A stretch of DNA of 64,000 nucleotides from NCBI GenBank assembly GCA_964385405.1, contig CAYLOT010000013.1, forward strand, positions 4,720 to 68,719, given 5' to 3'. Numbering within the stretch: the first letter of the stretch is position 1; each line of letters opens with the position of its first letter. A program made the position numbers and the translations under genes. This document shows, in pieces, positions 16,897 to 23,801 of this stretch. Source of the stretch: CAIZGX01 sp964385405 (GTDB lineage Bacteria > Bacteroidota > Bacteroidia > Flavobacteriales_D > Sanyastnellaceae). The notes under the pieces were generated by a model. The model was not told the DNA's origin and ran no database searches. It worked only from the letters and a program-made list of their open reading frames with translations.

Positions 16897-18193
16897 AACG
16901 CTTCGCTTTAACTCGACTTATTTTTCTGTTGTCTGCCGACTCAACAGTAAATTCAAAACTTCCGAATTGCCAGGTTTCTCCGCGTTTCGGAATACGTCCC
17001 ATCTGCTCAACAATGAATCCGCCTAATGTGGTGCTGTCTCCACGCGAAGCTTCAAAATCATCGCCATCGATATCGTACACACGATACATATCAACCAACG
17101 GAATCTTAGCTACAAAAAGTATATTTTTCTCGTCAAGTTTCGACCAAAGAATTTCACTTTGATCATCAAACTCGTCTTTCACTTCTCCCACAATTTCTTG
17201 TAAAATATCTTGAAGCGTAACGATTCCAGAAGTCCCTCCATATTCATCAACCACAATAGCCATGTGCATTTTATCGCGTTGGAATTCGGTCAACAAATCA
17301 TCTACTTGCTTACTCTCTGGGACGAAGAACGGCTTGCGTTGAAGGCTTTCCCAATTGAACTCTTCCTGATCTAAATAAGGAAGAAGATCCTTTGCGTACA
17401 AGACTCCAGTTACTGAATCGAGCTTGTCTTTGGCCACAACAAATCGTGAGTAGCCAGAAGACTCCACACGTTGAATAACACTCTTGAAAGATTCTCCGGT
17501 GAACAGACAAACAATATCAACACGCGGAGTCATAATTTGCACAACCTCGTTGTCGCCAAACGTTACAATACCCTCAAGAATTCGATGTTCCTCTTCAGAA
17601 CGATTATCATCTGACGTAAGTTCAAGCGCATGTCCCAGCTCATCAACAGAAATATTCCCTGCTTGGTGATTTTGATCGCCTTCGAACCACTTACCCGCGG
17701 TGGTAAGTACCCAGATAACTGGAGAAAAAACTTTGTCGAGAATGATGAATAAAAACGCGAAACGTTTGGCCAACTTCATATTGTTGGCTGTGGCGTATAC
17801 CTTGGGAATTACTTCACCGAATAAGACAATAATCGTGGTAACTCCAACAACGTTTATTAAGTCAATGATCCAATGTTCCAATGTTGAATTTGAAAACCAC
17901 ATGTCGAACAAAATCGTAGAGACCAAGACTACTGCAATATTTACCATGTTGTTACCAATGAGTACAGAGGCAAGTAGCCGTTTTGTGGCAATCTCCGGAG
18001 TTGGGTGTTCGAGCAAACGAATCACATTTTTGGATTGGGAGTCTGTAGCGTTTTCGAGATCTTTACGTTGAGCCGGAGAAAGCGAAAAAATCGCAACTTC
18101 AGAGCTCGACATAATTGCGCTACAAGACAAAAGCAACAGCACGAGCAACAGAGGGCCCGCGCTGTTTAACAAGATCACACTATCGAATTCCAT
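16889..18193 (-). CDS. gldE: Gliding motility-associated protein GldE (CNNM/CBS family)
   Basis: A 434-residue inner-membrane protein of the CorC/HlyC-like family, linked to gldD function in flavobacteria. Domains in order: a CNNM (DUF21) membrane domain with TM helices at about residues 1-190 (SGPLLL-type start, MSSSEVAIFSLSPAQRKDLE, LFGEVIPKVYATAN); a paired CBS domain at about 210-335 (MTPRVDIVCLFTG, MHMAIVVDEYGGTSGIVTLQD); and a C-terminal CorC_HlyC domain with LGGFIVEQMGRIPKRGE. Its 3' end overlaps gldD by 8 bases. An ion-transport role is known for some relatives but unproven here. Confidence 0.93.
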   Translation of the reverse strand: MEFDSVILLNSAGPLLLVLLLLSCSAIMSSSEVAIFSLSPAQRKDLENATDSQSKNVIRLLEHPTPEIATKRLLASVLIGNNMVNIAVVLVSTILFDMWFSNSTLEHWIIDLINVVGVTTIIVLFGEVIPKVYATANNMKLAKRFAFLFIILDKVFSPVIWVLTTAGKWFEGDQNHQAGNISVDELGHALELTSDDNRSEEEHRILEGIVTFGDNEVVQIMTPRVDIVCLFTGESFKSVIQRVESSGYSRFVVAKDKLDSVTGVLYAKDLLPYLDQEEFNWESLQRKPFFVPESKQVDDLLTEFQRDKMHMAIVVDEYGGTSGIVTLQDILQEIVGEVKDEFDDQSEILWSKLDEKNILFVAKIPLVDMYRVYDIDGDDFEASRGDSTTLGGFIVEQMGRIPKRGETWQFGSFEFTVESADNRKISRVKAKRYV

Positions 18194-18247
18194 TCTTTAC
18201 AGTACCAATATGTCGGTAAAGGTAACGAAAGAAAAAAAACGGGAAGA

Positions 18248-18640
18248 TTAGAATTCAGTTTCTTCTACCATCTCGGTGTTAGTAGGAACAACTTCCTCTT
18301 TTTTCGAGCTGCTTAAAAGCTGAACATCTTCAGCGAACACTTCTAAAATTGTACGCTCTTCTCCGGTCTTGGCTTTGTAGGTTCGGGAACGAAGCTTCCC
18401 TTCCACATATACCAACATACCTTTTTTCAAGTACATTTCAGTAAACGTTAAACTAGAAGATTTCCGAACTACCACGTAGTGCCATTCGGTGTGTTCTTGT
18501 CTCTCTCCTTTGGCATCTTTCCAAATCTCTTTGGTAGCCATGGAAAAGTTTGCAAGCTTGCCTCCGTTGTCGAAGGACTTTACTTCTGGGTTTCTGCCCA
18601 GATGACCCACAAGGATCACTTTGTTAATGGTGTTTGACAT
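18248..18640 (-). CDS. ssb: Single-stranded DNA-binding protein
   Basis: Binds ssDNA during replication and repair. A 130-residue OB-fold protein: NKVILVGHLGRNPEVK, KLANFSMATKEIW, TEWHYVVVRKSS, MLVYVEGKLRSRTYK. The C-terminal tip is acidic and ends EETEF, in place of the E. coli DDDIPF-type partner-binding tail. It sits between mutY and gldE as in other flavobacteria. Minus-strand TAGTTTTG (18665-18672) matches the -7 consensus, 24 bases before the start. Confidence 0.95.
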   Translation of the reverse strand: MSNTINKVILVGHLGRNPEVKSFDNGGKLANFSMATKEIWKDAKGERQEHTEWHYVVVRKSSSLTFTEMYLKKGMLVYVEGKLRSRTYKAKTGEERTILEVFAEDVQLLSSSKKEEVVPTNTEMVEETEF

Positions 18641-18664
18641 AAAAAATAAATTTTAGTTATGGCC

Positions 18665-18672
18665 CAAAACTA
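18665..18672 (-). promoter_or_regulatory. -7 promoter box for ssb
   Basis: Minus-strand TAGTTTTG fits TAnnTTTG and lies 24 bases before the ssb ATG. No good -33 TTG at 17-23 bases. The box suggests ssb-gldE-gldD can be transcribed apart from mutY. Confidence 0.45.
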
Positions 18673-18713
18673 TTTCGGTCAAACACCCTCGGAAAGCAAT
18701 GTTTATGCGGTTT

Positions 18714-19751
18714 TCATATATGCCTTTCTTTAATATATTTCATAAGTAAGGCTGAAATACCAGTAGACAAAAGTTCTTCCGAAGTTTTCGGAGCATAGTT
18801 TTCTTCCCACATATTTCGACATAAACAATTGAAAAACTGAGCTGAAATTTTGCGGTGACTCAATATATGTTTGAAAGTCCGATCTTTTTTCCAAGTCTTA
18901 TTTTGTGTGGAAGGAAATCGCTTCTGAAACTCAAGAATAATCTCTTCTTCTGAAAGAGGAACCTTCGATTCAATAAACGGAAAATCATACAGTCCTGACC
19001 AAACGCCTGATTCAGGGCGTTTCTTCACCATAAAACCTGAAGGTGTTTCCAACGCAGCGTAATACAAGTACAAAGGTTCAACCTTCGTTTTGGACGCTTT
19101 CACCGGAAAGTTCAAAACAGTTTGTGCGCTGAAAGCCGCGCAGTTCGGGGCAATTGGGCAGTCTGTGCATTTCGGATTCTTTGGCGTGCAGACCGTTGCG
19201 CCAAGTTCCATCGTAGCCTGATTGAAGTCAGCAGGGGCATGAGCCGGGATCCATTCATTCAACAACGATTGAAAAGTCTTTCTCGTAGTGCCTTTATCTA
19301 TGGGAAGATCAGACGCTAGGAAGCGAGTGATTACGCGAAATACGTTTCCATCTAAAACAGCTACTCGCTCATTAAAAGCAAACGACGCAATTGCCGCAGC
19401 GGTATAAGGACCAATGCCTTTCAGTTCTAATAATGAAGTATAGCTTGAAGGAAAATTCCCCAATTCTTGAATCTTTTTTGCGGTGGCATGCAAATTTCTT
19501 CCGCGACTGTAATAACCCAGTCCTTGCCACAACGAAAGCACCTCGTCTATGGGTGCATTTGCCAGGTCGCTCACAGTAGGGTAATGTCCTAAAAGCCTGT
19601 GGTAGTAGGCCATTCCTTGTTCTACGCGGGTCTGTTGAAGTATGACTTCAGACAGCCAAATGGCATAGGGATCATTCGTATTTCGCCACGGCAAATCGCG
19701 TTTTTCTCGGTTGTACCACTCCAGTAAGGCGGTTGTGTCACGCGAATTCAT
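18714..19751 (-). CDS. mutY: A/G-specific adenine glycosylase
   Basis: Removes adenine mispaired with 8-oxoguanine. I start at the ATG at 19751 (MNSRDTTALLEWYNREKRDLPW), giving 345 residues, and reject longer frames that would cross the HU promoter. Seen: the catalytic Glu region LSEVILQQTRVEQG, the HhH-GPD hairpin LKGIGPYTAAAIASFAF, and the catalytic Asp in AVLDGNVFRVITR. The [4Fe-4S] cluster ligands are in CTPKNPKCTDCPIAPNC (C-x6-C-x2-C-x5-C). A C-terminal NUDIX-like domain (LYYAALETPSGFMVKKRP) recognises 8-oxoG. It is divergent from the HU gene. Confidence 0.95.
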   Translation of the reverse strand: MNSRDTTALLEWYNREKRDLPWRNTNDPYAIWLSEVILQQTRVEQGMAYYHRLLGHYPTVSDLANAPIDEVLSLWQGLGYYSRGRNLHATAKKIQELGNFPSSYTSLLELKGIGPYTAAAIASFAFNERVAVLDGNVFRVITRFLASDLPIDKGTTRKTFQSLLNEWIPAHAPADFNQATMELGATVCTPKNPKCTDCPIAPNCAAFSAQTVLNFPVKASKTKVEPLYLYYAALETPSGFMVKKRPESGVWSGLYDFPFIESKVPLSEEEIILEFQKRFPSTQNKTWKKDRTFKHILSHRKISAQFFNCLCRNMWEENYAPKTSEELLSTGISALLMKYIKERHI

Positions 19752-19761
19752 AGGGCAATCG

Positions 19762-19791
19762 TTTGATTTTAAGATTTTAGACGTATATTTG
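19762..19791 (+). promoter_or_regulatory. Promoter of the HU-TPR-rng cluster
   Basis: TTTG at 19762-19765, an 18-base spacer, then TATATTTG at 19784-19791. This is one of the cleanest matches in the window to the Bacteroidota promoter pattern. The HU start codon follows 44 bases after the -7 box. Confidence 0.75.
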
Positions 19792-19835
19792 CACCCCCAA
19801 AATTGAGAAAAGAAAATCAAACAAAACGGAATAAG

Positions 19836-20135
19836 ATGACGAAAGCGGATATTGTTACAGAAATTTCGAATAAAACGGGAATTGACAGAAATGACGTGTT
19901 GGCGATAGTAGAAGGATTCATGGGAACTGTGAAGAAATCTATGGAAGCCGGTGAGAATGTATACTTAAGAGGATTTGGAAGCTTCATCGTAAAGAAGAGA
20001 GCTGCGAAATTGGGAAGAAACATCTTGGCTAAAACCACGGTGACCATTCCCGCTCATTACATTCCTGCATTCAAACCTGCAAAAGAGTTTGTAGATGCGG
20101 TGAAAGAAAAGGTGAAGGTGGCCGAGAATGCGTAA
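19836..20135 (+). CDS. HU/IHF family histone-like protein
   Basis: A 99-residue DNA-bending nucleoid protein. The start is the ATG at 19836 (MTKADIVTEISNKTGIDRND); an in-frame TTG at 19803 lies too close to the promoter. Seen: the dimer core VYLRGFGSFIVKKRA, the DNA-binding arm KLGRNILAKTTVTIPAHYIPAFKP, split as LGRNILAKTT and IPAHYIPAFKPAK, and the final helix. The gene heads the plus-strand cluster with a TPR protein, a 31-residue basic protein and rng, divergent from mutY. It overlaps the TPR gene by 8 bases. Confidence 0.94.
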   Translation: MTKADIVTEISNKTGIDRNDVLAIVEGFMGTVKKSMEAGENVYLRGFGSFIVKKRAAKLGRNILAKTTVTIPAHYIPAFKPAKEFVDAVKEKVKVAENA

Positions 20136-20718
20136 ATCGTACCTCATAGCCATTGTTGTTAGTGTAGCCCTTGGGCTCATCGTTCTTTTTTTATTACTCC
20201 CTCAACAACCAAAGTCGGCAATAGACAAGGCGAACAGCCCTATTGCAGACAGCGTAAAGATTCAACAAGCTATAGAGCTCGTGAACGGACCTCAACCCAT
20301 GCAGGGCATTCAAATGCTTTTGTCTATGGTGGAAGAAAATCCGAACAATGTTGAAGCTCACTTCGTTCTTGGTGAATTTGCAATTCGTTCCGGTCAAATG
20401 GAAAAAGCGGTAGCAAGATTTAATACAATCATTAACCTTCAACCGCAAAATACATTGGCCTATATTTACAAGGGCGAAGCGCTCATGCAAATGGACAGTC
20501 TTGAAACGGCGCTTGCCACTTTCAAAGCGGCTATTGCAACAGATTCTACATCGGGCATTGCCTTGGTGTATGCGGGGAAAATGAATGAGCAATTGGGTAA
20601 CTTGCAGCAAGCGAGAGCATACTACAGCCAGATTCTTCGCCACAATGAAGATCCAATTGTAAGAGACAGTGTGAATGCGTTTATTAGAAAAATAGATATT
20701 AAACTAAATAATAAGTAA
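20128..20718 (+). CDS. Membrane-anchored TPR protein
   Basis: A 196-residue protein with one N-terminal TM helix (YLIAIVVSVALGLIVLFLLL). Tandem tetratricopeptide repeats follow from about residue 75 (NNVEAHFVLGEFAIRSGQMEKAVARF, split as VEAHFVLGEFAIRSGQ and EKAVARFNTII; NTLAYIYKGEALMQMDSLE; GIALVYAGKMNEQLGNLQQ). The repeats should face the periplasm and bind proteins. It is conserved between the HU gene and rng in flavobacteria; the partner is unknown. The start overlaps the HU stop by 8 bases, so translation is coupled. Confidence 0.85.
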   Translation: MRKSYLIAIVVSVALGLIVLFLLLPQQPKSAIDKANSPIADSVKIQQAIELVNGPQPMQGIQMLLSMVEENPNNVEAHFVLGEFAIRSGQMEKAVARFNTIINLQPQNTLAYIYKGEALMQMDSLETALATFKAAIATDSTSGIALVYAGKMNEQLGNLQQARAYYSQILRHNEDPIVRDSVNAFIRKIDIKLNNK

Positions 20719-20719
20719 T

Positions 20720-20815
20720 ATGCCTTGCGGTAAAAAAAGAAAGCGCCATAAAATGGCGACGCACAAAAGAAAGAAGCGTCTAAGAAAGAATCGTCACAAG
20801 AAAAAAGTTCGCTAG
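20720..20815 (+). CDS. 31-residue very basic protein, ribosomal-protein-like
   Basis: The ATG lies at 20720, one base after the TPR stop, and the frame ends TAG at 20815. The peptide starts MPCGKKRKRHKMATHKRKKR and about 60% of its residues are Lys, Arg or His. No signal peptide. The same kind of peptide sits before rng in many flavobacteria. From memory it may be the small large-subunit protein described from the Flavobacterium ribosome structure (bL38); I could not check this. Its position in a translation/RNA-processing cluster fits a ribosomal protein. It is easily missed because of its length. Confidence 0.75.
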   Translation: MPCGKKRKRHKMATHKRKKRLRKNRHKKKVR

Positions 20816-20840
20816 AACTTTGCTTGATACATCTGTATTG

Positions 20841-20870
20841 ACGGAAGGCGCTTCGTTGCGCCCTTCCCGT
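20841..20870 (+). promoter_or_regulatory. Hairpin in the rng leader
   Basis: Stem ACGGAAGGCGC against GCGCCCTTCCCGT with two single-base bulges, loop TTCGTT, between the 31-codon gene and rng. There is no T run, so it is probably a processing or attenuation structure. Autoregulation through the leader is known for E. coli RNase E; applying it here is inference. Confidence 0.45.
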
Positions 20871-20893
20871 CGTGCATTAAATCTTAGAAAAAT

Positions 20894-22453
20894 TTGAACG
20901 CTGAACTAGTCATTAACGCTTCCTCCAAGGGAGTGGAAATTGCCTTGCTTCACGATAAACTCCTGGTAGAGTTACATCGCGAGGTTAGTAATACACAGTT
21001 TGCTGTGGGCGACGTGTACCTTGGAAGAGTGCGTAAAATGGTTCCCCACTTAAACGCTGCCTTTGTAGATGTTGGCTACGAGAAGGATGCATTTTTGCAT
21101 TTCCTAGACTTGGGTCCACATTATCCTACAATGAACAAATACGTGCGCCCCATTCTCGGTGGTGAACGTGCATCTGGCGATTTAACTGGACTTCAGAAAG
21201 AGCCCGAGTTGAAAAAAGACGGGGTTATCAAAGATGCCATTGGTCAGGGCAATGCCATTCTCGTTCAAATTGCGAAAGAACCAATTTCGGCTAAGGGCCC
21301 AAGGCTTACTGCGGAAATAACACTTGCCGGAAGGTATTTGGTGTTGGTTCCGTTTTCAAATAAAGTTTCTCTTTCAAGCAGAATAACCAACGAAGAAGAG
21401 CGTGATCGTTTGAAAAAACTCATGCAAAAAATTCGTCCTCAGAACATGGGGGTTATCGTGCGTACCCAAGCGGTAGACACCAGTGTTGAAGAGTTGGATC
21501 AAGATCTTACCGACTTGGTAACCCGTTGGGAAGAGTTGGTGAAAAACCTTCCAAATGCCCTTCCTCCAAAACGTATTCTTAGCGAAATCAAGAAGACCTC
21601 TTCGGTGCTTCGCGATTTGCTAAACGATTCGTTCACTGCTATTCACGTTAATGATGAGAAATTGGGTGCTGAAGTACGCACCTACATGCACAGCATAGCG
21701 CCCGACCAAGAAGGAATTGTTAAGGTTCATAAGACCAGCGATTTATTCGATACATTCAATATTTACCGTCAGATTAAAGCCGGATTCGCCAAGCAGGTAA
21801 ATCTTAAGTCTGGCGCATATCTTATTGTAGAGCACACCGAAGCCATGCACGTTATTGACGTGAACAGTGGAAATCGCAAGNNNNNNNNNNAAGATCAAGA
21901 GCAAAACGCCCTTCAAACCAACCTCGAGTGTGCAAAAGAAATTGCACGTCTCTTGCGTTTGCGCGATATGGGTGGAATTATATGCGTAGATTTCATAGAC
22001 ATGCAGCAGAAGGAAAACCAAAAGGCCCTTCACGATGCGTTGAAAGAATATATGCAAGGCGACAAAGCGAAGCACAACGTGCTTGCCCCCAGCCGTTTCG
22101 GTGTAGTTGAAATTACCCGTGAACGCGTGAAGCCGGTTACCGAAGTGGAAACCCAAGAGACTTGTCCAAGTTGCAACGGTACTGGAAAAATTGAAGCGGC
22201 TTTGTTGTTCGAAGATGAAATTGAAAACAGCATTCGTTTGATTGCCGAAACCACCGCTCACAAAAACATTGTTGTAGCTATTCATCCAATGGTTGAGGCC
22301 TACCTAACCAAAGGTTGGTGGTTCAATACCATTTTGGCTCGTTGGAAAAAACGATTCAAGATTAAAATTGAATTGCAGTCGTCAAGTAACAACGCTCTTC
22401 TTGAATACAAGATTTTCGACGCCAGTGGCGAAGCGATTAATATCGCTAAGTAA
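20894..22453 (+). CDS. rng: Ribonuclease G/E family endoribonuclease
   Basis: A single-strand-specific endoribonuclease for rRNA maturation and mRNA decay. The frame starts at TTG 20894; the residues right after it (MNAELVINASSKGVEIALL) match the usual family N-terminus, so the TTG start is credible. Seen: the S1 domain (FAVGDVYLGRVRKMVPHLNAA), the catalytic DNase I-like region MHVIDVNSGNRK ... DMGGIICVDFIDM, and the Zn-link ETCPSCNGTGK. Ten Ns at 21881-21890 fall inside the catalytic domain. They keep the frame and leave spacing that fits the family alignment. The 519 residues are a normal RNase G length. Confidence 0.94.
   Translation: MNAELVINASSKGVEIALLHDKLLVELHREVSNTQFAVGDVYLGRVRKMVPHLNAAFVDVGYEKDAFLHFLDLGPHYPTMNKYVRPILGGERASGDLTGLQKEPELKKDGVIKDAIGQGNAILVQIAKEPISAKGPRLTAEITLAGRYLVLVPFSNKVSLSSRITNEEERDRLKKLMQKIRPQNMGVIVRTQAVDTSVEELDQDLTDLVTRWEELVKNLPNALPPKRILSEIKKTSSVLRDLLNDSFTAIHVNDEKLGAEVRTYMHSIAPDQEGIVKVHKTSDLFDTFNIYRQIKAGFAKQVNLKSGAYLIVEHTEAMHVIDVNSGNRKXXXXDQEQNALQTNLECAKEIARLLRLRDMGGIICVDFIDMQQKENQKALHDALKEYMQGDKAKHNVLAPSRFGVVEITRERVKPVTEVETQETCPSCNGTGKIEAALLFEDEIENSIRLIAETTAHKNIVVAIHPMVEAYLTKGWWFNTILARWKKRFKIKIELQSSSNNALLEYKIFDASGEAINIAK
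21881..21890. other. Assembly gap (10 Ns)
   Basis: Ten undetermined bases within rng between the codons for GNRK and DQEQNAL. Family members have four residues here, exactly what 10 Ns in this frame encode, so the true gap is probably near 10 bases. Confidence 0.95.
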
Positions 22454-22459
22454 TTTCCC

Positions 22460-22467
22460 TAAATTTG
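22460..22467 (+). promoter_or_regulatory. -7 promoter box next to the HD gene start
   Basis: TAAATTTG, a full TAnnTTTG match, ends 4 bases before the ATG at 22472. If used with that ATG the mRNA would be leaderless; with the next ATG (22487) it would have about 19 bases of leader. Confidence 0.5.
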
Positions 22468-22471
22468 CTTC

Positions 22472-23689
22472 ATGTTAAAACGCAAAATGATCAATGATCC
22501 GGTATACGGATTTGTGACTATACGCCATGCGTTCGTTCTTGAATTAATTAATCACCGCTATTTCCAAAGACTGAGAAGAATTACCCAATTGGGTCTATCG
22601 TCGTTGGTATATCCAGGTGCTGGACATAATCGCTTTCAGCATGCTATGGGTGCCATGCATTTGATGCAAAACGCCATTGATGAATTGCGATTGAAGGGAC
22701 ATGCGATATCGCATGAAGAAGAGGTCGGATTGCTTTGCGCCATTTTACTTCACGACATAGGACACGGTCCGTTCAGTCATGCTTTGGAAAGTTCTATTGT
22801 GAACGAAGTTCACCACGAACATATTTCTTCTTTCGCTATGCAGCGCTTGAATCAAGAGTTCAACGGCAAACTTGATCTTACGCTGGAAATTTTCAATGGG
22901 ACGTATCCACGAAAGTTCATGCATCAATTGGTGAGCAGTCAGCTCGACATGGATCGCCTCGATTACTTAGCTCGAGACAGTTTTTTCAGCGGTGTGGTTG
23001 AAGGACAAGTGGGAAGCGAGCGTTTGATTAAGATGCTCGATGTGGTGAATGATCAATTGGTGGTGGAAGAGAAAGGTATTTATTCCATTGAGAAATTCAT
23101 TGTCGCGCGAAGATTCATGTATTGGCAGGTATACTTGCACAAGACCGTTTTAAGCGCAGAATATATGTTGGTGAATGCGTTGCGCAGAGCCAAGCAATTG
23201 GCAGATCAAGGTGAGCAGTTGTGGGCTTCTCCGGCTTTGCAATACTTCTTGAACAACAAGATTTCTTTATCTCATTTTGAAGGAAGCGATGAAGCGTTCG
23301 AGATGTTTATGCAGTTAGACGACATTGACATTCTTGGCGCCTTGAAAGTTTGGACATCACATTCCGATTTCGTTTTAAGTGAATTGGCTACGCGCATTGT
23401 TGAGCGCAGACTTTTCAAGATTGAAATTTCACGAACTGAAATCCCTGAAAGCAGCATCCAGCAGGCCATTCAGGGTATTCAAAATGAGTATAACCTCACA
23501 GCTGAAGAAGCTCGTTATTTCGTGTTGAATGGAAAGGTCGACAACCGTGCTTACAACAGCATGAATGAGGGCATTTTGGTGAAGATGAAAAACGGTGACA
23601 TCATAGACGCCGCGAAAGCCAGCGATCACGACAACCTTTCGGCATTGAGTGCTCCGGTAGAGAAGTACTTTTTGGCCAAGGTCAAGTAA
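22472..23689 (+). CDS. HD-domain phosphohydrolase
   Basis: A 405-residue cytoplasmic protein of the HD superfamily (dNTPase/SAMHD1-like in layout). Metal-binding residues: FQHAMGAMHLMQ (H), LLHDIGHGPFSHALE (HD, then H) and DMDRLDYLARDSFFSGV (D). The N-terminus reads MINDPVYGFVTI, typical of this group, so the sixth codon ATG at 22487 is an alternative start. Family members hydrolyse nucleotide phosphates, but the substrate of this subgroup is not established. It ends convergent with a T9SS cargo gene; between them lies a mini-hairpin array. Confidence 0.87.
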   Translation: MLKRKMINDPVYGFVTIRHAFVLELINHRYFQRLRRITQLGLSSLVYPGAGHNRFQHAMGAMHLMQNAIDELRLKGHAISHEEEVGLLCAILLHDIGHGPFSHALESSIVNEVHHEHISSFAMQRLNQEFNGKLDLTLEIFNGTYPRKFMHQLVSSQLDMDRLDYLARDSFFSGVVEGQVGSERLIKMLDVVNDQLVVEEKGIYSIEKFIVARRFMYWQVYLHKTVLSAEYMLVNALRRAKQLADQGEQLWASPALQYFLNNKISLSHFEGSDEAFEMFMQLDDIDILGALKVWTSHSDFVLSELATRIVERRLFKIEISRTEIPESSIQQAIQGIQNEYNLTAEEARYFVLNGKVDNRAYNSMNEGILVKMKNGDIIDAAKASDHDNLSALSAPVEKYFLAKVK

Positions 23690-23690
23690 T

Positions 23691-23797
23691 GCCCTTTGGG
23701 CGAATGCGTTGCGACGGCGATTTCATCGCGAGGGTCTATGAAGGGGACAACTGGCGTTGCGACGGTCTGCGACGAGGGTGCTAACGCACGAGGGCAA
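23691..23797. repeat. Mini-hairpin array A (GAGG-spacer type)
   Basis: A string of short palindromes separated by four-base spacers of GANN form, mostly GAGG. Units: GCCC-TTT-GGGC then GAAT (23691-23705); GCGAT-TTC-ATCGC then GAGG (23717-23733); GTC-TGC-GAC then GAGG (23765-23777); GTGC-TAAC-GCAC then GAGG (23778-23793). Stems differ but always pair. The array fills the space between the convergent HD and T9SS cargo genes. It shares units with array B on the other side of the cargo gene, in the same orientation. Confidence 0.75.
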
Positions 23798-23801
23798 GCA
23801 A

